DNA from: Urbifossiella sp046350095
GTDB lineage: Bacteria; Planctomycetota; Planctomycetia; Gemmatales; Gemmataceae
DNA: 64,000 bases
Direction: 5' to 3'
Assembly: GCA_046350095.1 (NCBI GenBank)
Contig: JAXMBA010000010.1
Location: 207,898-271,897 of the forward strand
The number at the start of each line of letters is the position of its first letter. Within the stretch, counting starts at the first letter, position 1. The notes beneath the pieces are model-generated. The model was not told where the DNA came from. It made no database searches and saw nothing but the letters and a program-made list of their open reading frames with translations. Both the position numbers and the translations under genes were made by a program. Shown here one piece after another: positions 17,973 through 26,537 of this stretch.

Positions 17973-19442
17973 GTGACCCCATCCATCTTCCTGGCATTCG
18001 ACCTTCCCAACGCCGCCACCTGGTTCTATTTCTCGGTATTGCTCACCGTCGCGCTGTTCTTCGGTTTCACCCGCCCCTTCTCGACTCGCAACCTCGACCT
18101 GCTCACGCTCTTTCTGCTGGTACCCGGCTTGCTGCTTCTCCAGGAGGTACAGTCACTGAGGTCCGCGGTGACCACGGGAGAGGCGGTACGGCTTGAACTA
18201 CTCGCCGAACTGGTCGGCCGTTGCGCGGGGGGCGCGGTCGGAACGACCGAGGTCGTGAACACCGCCCTCCGCCTGTCGGACGTGGCGTTTACGACCGAAG
18301 CCCTGCGGGTGCGTGCCGACCGCGAGCAGGTACTGGCCTACGCGTGGCTGATGGCCGGGTCGGCGTACTGGTTCGGGCGGGCACTCCTGGACCTGGCGCT
18401 CGTCCGCCGCCCGCCGGTGACGCCCAATTTGACGACGGCCGGTATGGCGTGGCTCGGCCTGACGCTGTTCGCCTGTATGGTCGCCGTCGCCGTGAACCGG
18501 ACCGGCGAGCCGGTCGTGAGGAGCCCGGTCGGAATGCGGCCGTTCCCGATTACGCAGTTTCAGGACGGGGCGGTCGCGGTCGTGCAGCAAACCCAAGCCG
18601 GCCCCGGGCAGGCGACGCCGGCCGAGTTGCGGTTCTGGGTGAGTCGCGGGCTGGCGATGGCGTGTCACGCCGCGATCGTGGTCGCACTCGTGATGACCGG
18701 CCTGCGTCACTTCCAGGATACGGCCTGTGGCATCGGCCTGGGTACGCTCTACCTTCTCGTGCCGTATACGGCGTTCCACGTTGCACAGTTTCATCTGGTG
18801 TGGCCGGCCGCGTTTGTGACCTGGGCCGTGTTCGCGTACCGCCGCCCGGCCCTCAGCGGGTGGCTGCTCGGGCTGGCTGCCGGGAGCGCGTTCGTGCCGT
18901 TGTTCCTTTTCCCGCTTTGGGCCGGATTCTACGCCGGTCGCGGGCTCGGTCGTTTCACCGGTTGGTTCCTGACGGCGCTCGGCGTGAGCCTCGGCATCAC
19001 CGCCGGGATGCTCTGGTGGGACGGCTGGCTCGGGACCGGGCTGAGTTGGGATGGGATGTCCGACTGGCTGCCCTGGCGGCGGCCGACGAGCGAGAGCCTG
19101 TGGACCGGCGTCCACGGGGCGTACCGACTGCCGATCTTCGTGGTGTACGTCGGGTTTGTGGTCGCCGTGTCGTTCTGGCCGTCGCCGAAGACGATGGCGC
19201 ACTTGGTGGCCCTGTCCGCGGCGGTGCTTCTGGGCGTGCAGTTCTGGCACGCCGACCGCGGCGGCGTGTACGTGCTGTGGTATCTGCCCCTGATCCTGTT
19301 GATAGTGTTCCGCCCGAACTCCGCCGGGCTGGCGCCACCACTCGTGGAGGCCGGTAGCGGCTTGTTCGCGTGGGCCGGCGCCGCGTGGCGCCGCGTCCGA
19401 TCCGGACGGGCGTCGGGCGAAACGAAGGAACTCGCGGTCTGA
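17973..19442 (+). CDS. Multi-pass integral membrane protein, unknown function
   Basis: The protein is about 489 residues from GTG 17973; an in-frame GTG at 17937 would add 12 residues, and neither start has a clear ribosome site. I count roughly ten hydrophobic segments, beginning with TWFYFSVLLTVALFFGF and ending with VYVLWYLPLILLIVF, separated by short charged loops. The middle contains a Gly/Pro-rich arm around WWDGWLGTGLSWDGMSDW. The layout is loosely like GT-C/GT87 polyprenyl-sugar glycosyltransferases, but no DxD-type acidic motif in the first loop was identified, so no function is assigned. It stands alone between the BBP7 gene and a convergent amidohydrolase. Confidence 0.65.
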   Translation: MTPSIFLAFDLPNAATWFYFSVLLTVALFFGFTRPFSTRNLDLLTLFLLVPGLLLLQEVQSLRSAVTTGEAVRLELLAELVGRCAGGAVGTTEVVNTALRLSDVAFTTEALRVRADREQVLAYAWLMAGSAYWFGRALLDLALVRRPPVTPNLTTAGMAWLGLTLFACMVAVAVNRTGEPVVRSPVGMRPFPITQFQDGAVAVVQQTQAGPGQATPAELRFWVSRGLAMACHAAIVVALVMTGLRHFQDTACGIGLGTLYLLVPYTAFHVAQFHLVWPAAFVTWAVFAYRRPALSGWLLGLAAGSAFVPLFLFPLWAGFYAGRGLGRFTGWFLTALGVSLGITAGMLWWDGWLGTGLSWDGMSDWLPWRRPTSESLWTGVHGAYRLPIFVVYVGFVVAVSFWPSPKTMAHLVALSAAVLLGVQFWHADRGGVYVLWYLPLILLIVFRPNSAGLAPPLVEAGSGLFAWAGAAWRRVRSGRASGETKELAV

Positions 19443-19558
19443 CCGTGGGTTTCGCTTCAGCGCCATTCTGAAGGAATTCGCCTGATTGACTCGCGTCTGG
19501 CGCCTCCTGAGGTAGTCGGCCAGCCACGATACGCGCGGTCCCGGCGACAAACGTCGTC

Positions 19559-21157
19559 TTACTTGCGATTGAAGCGGATCACCCGGCCGGAGAGTACATC
19601 GGAGCTGAAGCGTCCGTCGGCGACGACAGCCCTGCCGTTCACGAACACCCACTTCACACCCGTTGCGTACTGGTGTGGCCGGTCGAATGTGGCGGTGTCG
19701 CGGTAGGTGGCGGGATCGATAACGACCACGTCGGCGAAGCTGCCCACCTTCAGATAGCCGCGGTCGGTCAACTTCAGGATGTCGGCCGGAAGCCCCGTTG
19801 CACTGCGGACCGCCAGTTCGACCGGCAGCAGTTTTTCCTCGATCGCGTACCGGCCGATCTTGCGCGGAAACGTGCCGTAGCTGCGCGGGTGCGGCACGGT
19901 GTTGCCCGGGCGGTGGGTGCTTCCGTCGCTGGCCGTGGCCACCCACGGCTGGCGCATGTAGACGCGCACGTCCTCCTCGCTCATGCCGAAATTCACGACC
20001 TGAGCCCCGCCGTTCCGCTCGATTTCCAACACGATATCGATGGGCTCCTTGCCCTCGGTGTCAGCGATGGCGTCGAGCTTTTTCCCCTGCCATGCCGGCT
20101 TCGGTGTGTATCGGGCGATCTGAATCCGCGCACCCCCGGCCCGCCCTTCCAGCGCCGCGGCGATGTCTTTCGTCATCTGCGGGCCGAGTGCGGGGTCGTC
20201 GAGCCGCTTCACGAAGTCCTTCTGCGTGCCCTCGCGGTACCGCGTCGGTACGACCGTGGCCCGTAGTGAGGTACTGCTTGCGATGTACGGGTACTGATCG
20301 GCCGTGACCGCGAACCCCTTGCGGCGCGCGCCTTCGATGAGGGCTACGGCCGCGGCTGACTTGCCCCACACTGCCGGGCCGCTGGCCTTGATGTGCGAGA
20401 TGTGGACGCGACAGCCGCCCTCGCGGCCGATGCGCATCGCTTCCTCGATGGCTTCGAGCAGGCCGCCCCCTTCGTTTCGGATGTGGCTGGCGTAGAGCCC
20501 GCCGTGCCGGCCGACGACGCGAGCCAGGGCGACGATCTCCTCGGTGCGCGCGTACGTGCCGGGGTTGTAGATCAGCCCCGTCGCCAGCCCGACGGCTCCG
20601 TCAGTGAGTGCTTTCTCGACGAGCCCCTCCATCTGCTTCAGTTCCTCGGCCGTGGGTGCCCGGTTCTCGTTGCCCATGACCCTCTCGCGGATGCTATTGT
20701 GGGGCGCCTGGTGGACGACGTTCGTGCCGACGCCGCCGGCTTCGAGCTTGGCGAAGAACGCACCCGTGTCCACGGGGCCCGAGCCGCAGTTTCCCGTGAC
20801 GACCGTTGTCACACCTTGCGAGACGTAGTTCTGATTCGGGCGCCCGGCAGCGTCGGTGAGTGCGGGGCTGCCGGTGTCGCAGTGGGTGTGAAGGTCGATG
20901 AACCCGGGGCAGACGAAGAGCCCGCCGGCGTCGATCACGGTCGCGCCGTCGATCTTCCCGACCGCACCGACCGCCGCGACACGGTCGCCTTTGATGTGCA
21001 GGTCCGCCTTGACGCCGGGCGCGCCGCTGCCGTCGAAGATTGTGGCGCCGCGGAGAACGACGTTGGTGTCCGGTGCCTTTTGCGCGACGGCGATCTGCCG
21101 GGCTCCGGGCGTTAGCGCAACAACGGCCACGAATACGGCAGGCGCGACGCGAATCAT
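19559..21157 (-). CDS. N-acyl-D-amino-acid deacylase / D-aminoacylase-family amidohydrolase, exported
   Basis: The 532-residue zinc amidohydrolase starts at ATG 21157 with a signal-like MIRVAPAVFVAVVALTPGA. The metal-binding motif PGFIDLHTHCDTG, then VVTGNCGSGP, SHIRNEGGG, HISHIKASGP and the late SDGSTHRPG follow the D-aminoacylase family order. These enzymes remove acyl groups from N-acyl-D-amino acids; prolyl-type N-deacylases and dihydroorotase-like relatives are alternatives. The frame is open upstream to 21337, but that part is Arg/Pro-rich and overlaps the small gene at 21183. Its end converges with the membrane protein at 19442. Confidence 0.87.
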   Translation of the reverse strand: MIRVAPAVFVAVVALTPGARQIAVAQKAPDTNVVLRGATIFDGSGAPGVKADLHIKGDRVAAVGAVGKIDGATVIDAGGLFVCPGFIDLHTHCDTGSPALTDAAGRPNQNYVSQGVTTVVTGNCGSGPVDTGAFFAKLEAGGVGTNVVHQAPHNSIRERVMGNENRAPTAEELKQMEGLVEKALTDGAVGLATGLIYNPGTYARTEEIVALARVVGRHGGLYASHIRNEGGGLLEAIEEAMRIGREGGCRVHISHIKASGPAVWGKSAAAVALIEGARRKGFAVTADQYPYIASSTSLRATVVPTRYREGTQKDFVKRLDDPALGPQMTKDIAAALEGRAGGARIQIARYTPKPAWQGKKLDAIADTEGKEPIDIVLEIERNGGAQVVNFGMSEEDVRVYMRQPWVATASDGSTHRPGNTVPHPRSYGTFPRKIGRYAIEEKLLPVELAVRSATGLPADILKLTDRGYLKVGSFADVVVIDPATYRDTATFDRPHQYATGVKWVFVNGRAVVADGRFSSDVLSGRVIRFNRK

Positions 21158-21182
21158 GGCGCGGGCTCGTGGTGTGTAAAGG

Positions 21183-21416
21183 TCAGAGTTGGTCAGCGGA
21201 GGTGACCGGGTCACCGGGACCGCTCGGCACGTCAACCATCGCCTGGTGAGTGTAAGTGCTACACGCCACGGGCGACGCCATCTGCGTGGTGGCGGCGCAG
21301 ACGACCGGTGTGTGCATGACGACGGCGAGAGCGCCATCCGGCGCCGGGTCCGAAGGGACAGTGACGGTCAACCCCTCAGTAGCGTTGACGACGCCGGACG
21401 TTTCGGTGTTCGACAT
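21183..21416 (-). CDS. Small 77-residue Thr/Val-rich protein with two cysteines, unknown
   Basis: I do not recognise this protein. ATG 21416 is preceded by an excellent ribosome site: the minus strand reads AAAGGAGG seven bases before it, which argues strongly for translation. The product begins MSNTETSGVVNATEGL and contains MHTPVVCAATTQMASPVACS with two cysteines twelve residues apart. No signal peptide or membrane helix is present. It lies between the terminator of secDF and the amidohydrolase on the same strand, 25 bases before the latter, so the two may be co-transcribed. Confidence 0.6.
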   Translation of the reverse strand: MSNTETSGVVNATEGLTVTVPSDPAPDGALAVVMHTPVVCAATTQMASPVACSTYTHQAMVDVPSGPGDPVTSADQL

Positions 21417-21467
21417 AACGGCCTCCTTTGCGGATGATACCCCGCGCGCGCCAAGTGGGAAACGCGA

Positions 21468-21494
21468 AACGCCCGCGGGATTCCCGCGGGCGTT
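21468..21494 (-). terminator. Perfect 13-bp hairpin terminating the tgt-yajC-secDF operon
   Basis: AACGCCCGCGGGA (21468-21480) and its exact complement (21482-21494) flank one central base, 22 bases beyond the secDF stop on the minus strand. The minus-strand 3' side continues TTTCGCGTTT, a modest T-rich tail. It separates the secretion operon from the small gene at 21183-21416. Confidence 0.7.
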
Positions 21495-21515
21495 CGGCGT
21501 GAAAGCGGTCACGGG

Positions 21516-24500
21516 TCACCCCTCGACCACTTCCTCCTCCTTCGGCTTCCCGTCGTCCGCCTTCTCGACCACCTCCTCGGGGGCCAACTCGTGGTGCCCT
21601 TCGCCGAAGATCAGCAGCAGCGGTGCGGCTACGAAGATCGAGCTGTAAGTCCCGACCAGTACGCCAATCACCATCACGAACGAGAACAGGTGGACGCCCT
21701 CGCCGCCGAACAGGTACAGCACGCCGACGACCAGGAACACCGTCAGGCTCGCCAGCACCGTCCGACTCAGTGTCTGGTTCACGCTGTCGTTGATGATCTG
21801 CGGCGTCAGCTTCGGGTTCTTCCCCCGGACCTCGCGGATGCGGTCGAAGACAACGATCGTGTCGTTCACCGAGTAGCCGACCAGCGTCAGTAGTGCGGCC
21901 ACCGCCGGCAGGTCGATCTTGAAGTCCTCCAGCCCGAGCAGTCGGCCGACAGCCGTGTCATGAATGTAGTGGCAGGCGGCGATGATGCCGAGGGTGAAGC
22001 AGAGGTCGTGGATGAGGCACAGCACGGCGGCGGCCCCGAACGTCCAGTTGCCGAAGCGGAACCACAGGTACAGCAGAATCGCCGCCCAACTGGCGAGAAT
22101 GGCGTAGAACGCCTTCGCCCGCGTCTCCGTGGCCAACTGACTGTCGAACACCTCAAGCCGCTCCGGTTCCGGCCGCGTCTCCACGGCCGTCTCCACGACC
22201 TTCAGCATCCGCACCAGCGACGCCGCTTCGGACTCGGCCTGCTTAGCATCCACCGCGGCCGCGTTCATGACCGTGGCCGGGCCGCCGACGACCGCCGTGC
22301 CGGCGGCGCCGGTCGCAGCCCCGACCGCGGCGCGGGCCTTCAGCGCGGCGAAGTTGGTGTTCTTCGTCACGTCGAGCCGCATCGTCTTGAACCGACCGTT
22401 CTCGGCGTCGCCGACACCCTTCAGGTCGAAGGTGAACCCGGCCGGGTCGGCCAGGTTCTCGGCGCGGAACCGCTGCTCGAGCAGGTCGCGAATCTGGCTC
22501 GGCGACGTGGGCTTGTCGAACTTCAGGTCCACGACCGGGCCGGTAACGTCGGGCACAGTCATGTCCGGGCTGGCGACGAGCGCCTGGCCCTTCTCGTTCC
22601 GCAGCAACCGGTCGAGGCTCGCCCGCACGAGGTCGGGCTGGCGCTCGGTCGTGCGAACGGTAAAGTAGCGGCTCTTGCCGTCGGCGAAGTTGTCGCCGCT
22701 GATGAACATCTGCTCCACCGACACGTCCGGCAGGTGCGAGGCCCGCTCGCGGACGTCCTTCTCCATCTCCTCGGCGGTCGCGCCGGCTGGCTTCTGCGTA
22801 AGCGACACCGTCGTCTTCGCACCGTCGGCATAGACGATGTCGAAGACGTAGACTCCGAGGGCGTTCACGTCACTGACGGCGGCCGGCTTCTCCCAGCGAA
22901 CCTCCTTGACCGCCAGCTTGGTCTGCACGTTCGCCGGGTCGGTAAGCAGTTCGCGGAGCCCCTGTTGGCCGTTGACGGTGCTCAGCGCCCGCTCCTCGCC
23001 GTCCTTCAGCTTGCCGGCGTAGACCGTGCCGCCGCGGAAGTCGACGTTCAACCCCTGGTCGCCGCGGGCCAGGAACAGCGCCAGGCCCGAGACGGTCAGG
23101 ACCGAGGTTACGGCGAAGAAGATGAAACGGTACTTCATCGGGTCGAAGTTCGGCCGCTCGAACAGCCGCATCATGCGGAGCTCGGTCACCCACCGCTTGT
23201 GGAGCCAGAAGTCGAAGATCAGGCGGGTCATGTACAGCGACGTGAACAGGCTGATGATGAGCCCGACCGTGAGGCTGATGGCGAACCCCTTCAGGTTCTC
23301 GTTACCGAACACGTAGAGCACGATGGCGGTGAAGATGCTAGCCAGGTGCGTATCGATGATCGTCGGGAAGGCCCGCTCGTAGCCGTTGCGGATGGCAGTT
23401 GCGAGGTTCGCCCCCTTGCCACGTTCCTCGCGGAGGCGCTCGTAGATGAGCACGTTGGCGTCCACCGCCATGCCCAGCATCAGCACGACGCCGGCCAACC
23501 CGGCCAGGGTGAATGCGGCGTTCACCGACACCATGAACCCGAGCGTCAGGAGCAGGTTCGCCAACAGGGCCACGCAGGCGACGGTGCCGGCGAAGCGGTA
23601 GTAGACGACCATGAACACCATGACCGCAAGGAACGACAGGCCGACGGCCATCGTCCCCTTCTTGATCGTGTCGGCACCGAGGGTCGGCCCGATGGTGTTC
23701 TCGCTGACCGGCTTCTCCCGCAGCTGGGCGTTCAGCGCCCCGTTTCGGAGGATCATGACGAGCCGGTCCACGCTCTTCTTGTCGAACCGGCCGCTGATCT
23801 GCCCTTGCGTCGTGATGACGGCGTTCAGCGTCGGGGCGCTCACGACCTTCTGATCGAGAACGATCGCCAGGCTGCGGATGTTGTTCCCCTGCGGCTTGTT
23901 CCGCTCGGTCATGCGGCCGAACGCCTGCCCGCCGGCCCCGTTGAAGCGGAAGCCGACCGCGGGGTTGAACTTCTGGTCGGTTTCCGAGAACGCACTGAGT
24001 GACACGTCGCCCTCGACCTTCACGTTGTCGATCGGCGACACGCGGGTGAGGAGGAAGTACTCGTACTTCTTCGGATTGAATTCGGCCCCCTTGCCCTCGG
24101 CCTCCAACTTTGCCTTGTCGGCGGCCTCTTGCTCCAGCGCGACGGGGTTCTTCACCTCGCGGCTGTAGAGTAACATCGAGTACGTCTTACCCTCGTTGCC
24201 ACCTGTGTGGAGGTAGGTCTTCCCCTCGGCACGGGCCTTCGACATGTCGGTCCAGAGCTTCGAGTTTCCCTCGGCGGCGTTGTTGAGGTTGAGCGACTCT
24301 CGCTCCTCCGGGGCGAGTTCGGTCCACACGTAGCGGACCTTGTGGGCCTTGTCCGACTCGGCCTTCACGTCGAACTCGCCCTCAGGCGGCGGGGGCGGAG
24401 TGCCGCGGACGGCCCACTCGGCGCGCACGTCGGGGCCGGCGGACTCGATCAGGCCGCGGGCGGCGATGATGCCGGCGGTGTCGTCATAGTCGTTGGCGAG

Positions 24501-24938
24501 GATGCGAAACTCGAGCACACCCATCTGCGACACGAGTCGCTTGATCTCCTCGATGTCCTCGGCCGACAGGTTGGAGCGGTCGCCGCTCGTCGCCCCGCCG
24601 GTCGGCAGGATGATCTCCACGCGGCTGTTGCCGAGCGGGCGGACGGTCACGTTCTTCAAGTCGGCGGGGTCGATACGGCGCTTGATCTGGTGGGCCAGCT
24701 TCGTCATGTCCTCGCTGGACAGGCCCGGGGCGTCGGACTTCGCCGCGGCGGGGCCGCCCTCGGCCTTCGCGGCCTGGCTCAGCTCGCGGGTCCGCTCGAG
24801 GTTGACCTCGTAAACGAGGATGGTGCCGCCGGCGAGGTCGATGCCAAGCCGGTATTTGTCCGGCTGGAACGCGTACACCCCGGCCAACAGGCAGGGGACC
24901 AGGCAGATGATCAGCCCGCGCAGGAAGTTGCGTTGCAT
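21516..24938 (-). CDS. secDF: SecDF fusion, protein-export accessory translocase
   Basis: One chain of about 1140 residues combines SecD (roughly residues 1-590) and SecF (from about 595). SecDF uses the proton gradient to pull preproteins through SecYEG on the periplasmic side. SecD marks are a first helix, LGIDLAGGTILVYEV, a long P1 ectodomain, then VVTTQGQISG-like and helices with VLMLGMAVDANVLIYERLREE. SecF marks are LNVDFRGGTVYAG and VGYSVNDTIVVFDRIREV, followed by terminal helices. Both halves keep the conserved Asp-containing helix motifs (MAVDANV, SVNDTIV). The start ATG 24938 gives MQRNFLRGL. A low-complexity insert (AAVGAATGAAG) lies in the SecF periplasmic region. Upstream are yajC and tgt. 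Confidence 0.96.
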   Translation of the reverse strand: MQRNFLRGLIICLVPCLLAGVYAFQPDKYRLGIDLAGGTILVYEVNLERTRELSQAAKAEGGPAAAKSDAPGLSSEDMTKLAHQIKRRIDPADLKNVTVRPLGNSRVEIILPTGGATSGDRSNLSAEDIEEIKRLVSQMGVLEFRILANDYDDTAGIIAARGLIESAGPDVRAEWAVRGTPPPPPEGEFDVKAESDKAHKVRYVWTELAPEERESLNLNNAAEGNSKLWTDMSKARAEGKTYLHTGGNEGKTYSMLLYSREVKNPVALEQEAADKAKLEAEGKGAEFNPKKYEYFLLTRVSPIDNVKVEGDVSLSAFSETDQKFNPAVGFRFNGAGGQAFGRMTERNKPQGNNIRSLAIVLDQKVVSAPTLNAVITTQGQISGRFDKKSVDRLVMILRNGALNAQLREKPVSENTIGPTLGADTIKKGTMAVGLSFLAVMVFMVVYYRFAGTVACVALLANLLLTLGFMVSVNAAFTLAGLAGVVLMLGMAVDANVLIYERLREERGKGANLATAIRNGYERAFPTIIDTHLASIFTAIVLYVFGNENLKGFAISLTVGLIISLFTSLYMTRLIFDFWLHKRWVTELRMMRLFERPNFDPMKYRFIFFAVTSVLTVSGLALFLARGDQGLNVDFRGGTVYAGKLKDGEERALSTVNGQQGLRELLTDPANVQTKLAVKEVRWEKPAAVSDVNALGVYVFDIVYADGAKTTVSLTQKPAGATAEEMEKDVRERASHLPDVSVEQMFISGDNFADGKSRYFTVRTTERQPDLVRASLDRLLRNEKGQALVASPDMTVPDVTGPVVDLKFDKPTSPSQIRDLLEQRFRAENLADPAGFTFDLKGVGDAENGRFKTMRLDVTKNTNFAALKARAAVGAATGAAGTAVVGGPATVMNAAAVDAKQAESEAASLVRMLKVVETAVETRPEPERLEVFDSQLATETRAKAFYAILASWAAILLYLWFRFGNWTFGAAAVLCLIHDLCFTLGIIAACHYIHDTAVGRLLGLEDFKIDLPAVAALLTLVGYSVNDTIVVFDRIREVRGKNPKLTPQIINDSVNQTLSRTVLASLTVFLVVGVLYLFGGEGVHLFSFVMVIGVLVGTYSSIFVAAPLLLIFGEGHHELAPEEVVEKADDGKPKEEEVVEG

Positions 24939-25010
24939 GGCGTCCGCTACCACGTGTGGGCGGCCGGGTTCGTCCGGCGGCCGCCGTTCGTAAGACCCTG
25001 GTTCGACCGC

Positions 25011-25340
25011 TTACTTCGCCGCCTCGGCGTCGTCGGTGCCGATCACCGCCTGGACTGCGCTCCGCTTTACCCGCAAGCGGGCATCCTCGGACCGGATGAC
25101 AATCTCGTCCTCGCCGTCCTTGAGAGTTACGACCGTGCCGACGATTCCCGACCCCGTCAGCACCTTGCTGCCGCGCTTCAGGCCGGCGAGCATCTTCTCC
25201 TGTTCCTTTTTCTGCCGGCGACCGGCCGGGATGATGACCACCACCCAGAACAGGACCATCAGCCCGACGATGAACATCGGGAGAAACGGGTTGGGGGCGC
25301 CTTCGCCGCCGGCCGCCTGCGCGAACAGGTTGCTGCTCAT
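25011..25340 (-). CDS. yajC: Preprotein translocase subunit YajC
   Basis: The 109-residue single-pass protein begins at ATG 25340. It has one N-terminal transmembrane helix (FLPMFIVGLMVLFWVVVII), then the conserved PAGRRQKKEQEKMLAGLKRG and the VLTGSGIVGTVVTL core of the family. YajC associates with SecDF in the inner membrane. The frame is open further upstream but that sequence runs through tgt in another frame. It lies 72 bases before secDF and 35 bases after tgt, the classical tgt-yajC-secD order. The C-terminus ends in an alanine-rich tail. Confidence 0.93.
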   Translation of the reverse strand: MSSNLFAQAAGGEGAPNPFLPMFIVGLMVLFWVVVIIPAGRRQKKEQEKMLAGLKRGSKVLTGSGIVGTVVTLKDGEDEIVIRSEDARLRVKRSAVQAVIGTDDAEAAK

Positions 25341-25375
25341 CCGGGAAACCGCTCCGGTCTGCGTAAGCCGAACCC

Positions 25376-26491
25376 TCAATCTATGGACCGCCCCTGCCAC
25401 CGGGCAAGCCGCCCCGCCCGGAACGCCTCGAACCGCCCGTCGAAGATCGCCGCGCGGGCCGAAGCCATCAGCCGCAGGTAGTACGAGACGTTGTGCAGGC
25501 TCAACAGCGTCGGGCCGAGCATCTCGTCCGCCGCGAACAGGTGGTGCAGATACGCCCGGCTGAACGTCGTGCAGCACTCGCAGGGGCAACCGGACTCGAC
25601 AGGGGCTGTATCTCGCCGGTGCTTGGCATTCCGCAGGCGGATGGGGCCGTCGTCGGTGAAGGCAAGGGCATTGCGGCCGTTCCGGGTCGGCATGACGCAG
25701 TCGAACATGTCGATGCCTGCGGCGACGCCGGCGAGCAGGTCTTCGGGCCGGCCGACTCCCATCAGGTAGCGCGGCTTCGCGTCCGGCAGCAGGGCCGCGC
25801 AGGCCGGCAGCGCCGCGTGCATGGCCTCCGGGCCTTCTCCGACGCTGAACCCGCCAAGGGCGTAACCGGGGAAGTCCATAGCCACTAACTCGCGGGCGCA
25901 CTCCTCACGAAGACTCAGGTTCGTGCCGCCCTGCACGATGGCGAACTGGCTCTGGTCGGCTCGCGTGTGATGGGCCTTGCAGCGTTCCGCCCACAGGATT
26001 GAGCGGCGGACGGCGGAGCGAATCACGTCGTCCGCCGCGGCCCCCGGCGGGCACTGGTCGAGCACCATCGCGATGTCAGAGCCGAGGTTCTGCTGAATCT
26101 CGACGGCGCGCTCGGGTGTGAGTTCGAGCGGCGAGCCGTCGATGTGGCTGCGGAAGGTGGCGCCGCGGTCGGTGATCTTCACCTGCGTGGCGAGGCTGAA
26201 CACCTGGAAGCCGCCGGAGTCGGTGAGGATCGGCCTGTCCCAGGCCATGAAGCGGTGCAGACCGCCGAGTTCCGCGACCAACTCGTCACCCGGGCGCAGC
26301 GCGAGGTGATACGTGTTACCTAGAATGATCTGAGCGCCGGCGCGGCGGACCATGTCCGGGGTCAGCCCCTTAACTGTGGCCTGGGTGCCGACCGGCATGA
26401 ACACCGGCGTCTCGACCGTGCCGTGCGGCAGGATCATGACGCCGGCGCGGGCAGCGCCGTCGCGGTGTTGAACGGTGAATGTGAGTGCCAT
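25376..26491 (-). CDS. tgt: Queuine/preQ1 tRNA-ribosyltransferase
   Basis: The 371-residue TIM-barrel enzyme exchanges guanine 34 for preQ1 in GUN-anticodon tRNAs. Visible motifs are GTQATVKGLTPDMV near residue 37, the catalytic ILTDSGGFQVFSL near 87, the second nucleophile Asp region DMFDCVMPTRNGRNA, and the zinc ligands in SGCPCECCTTFSRAYLHHL near the C-terminus. ATG 26491 starts MALTFTVQHRDG; a more upstream frame start is rejected because it adds a non-family extension. It heads the tgt-yajC-secDF operon and follows the TPR/alpha-CTD gene by 46 bases on the same strand. Confidence 0.96.
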   Translation of the reverse strand: MALTFTVQHRDGAARAGVMILPHGTVETPVFMPVGTQATVKGLTPDMVRRAGAQIILGNTYHLALRPGDELVAELGGLHRFMAWDRPILTDSGGFQVFSLATQVKITDRGATFRSHIDGSPLELTPERAVEIQQNLGSDIAMVLDQCPPGAAADDVIRSAVRRSILWAERCKAHHTRADQSQFAIVQGGTNLSLREECARELVAMDFPGYALGGFSVGEGPEAMHAALPACAALLPDAKPRYLMGVGRPEDLLAGVAAGIDMFDCVMPTRNGRNALAFTDDGPIRLRNAKHRRDTAPVESGCPCECCTTFSRAYLHHLFAADEMLGPTLLSLHNVSYYLRLMASARAAIFDGRFEAFRAGRLARWQGRSID

Positions 26492-26537
26492 GACGTGCGA
26501 AGGCCCGGGAAGAGCAGTCCCCGGGCCTCCAAGTGCC

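Noticed and set aside
21960..24002. 680-codon open frame on the plus strand
   Set aside because: It is antisense to secDF; long antisense frames are expected in DNA of this GC content.
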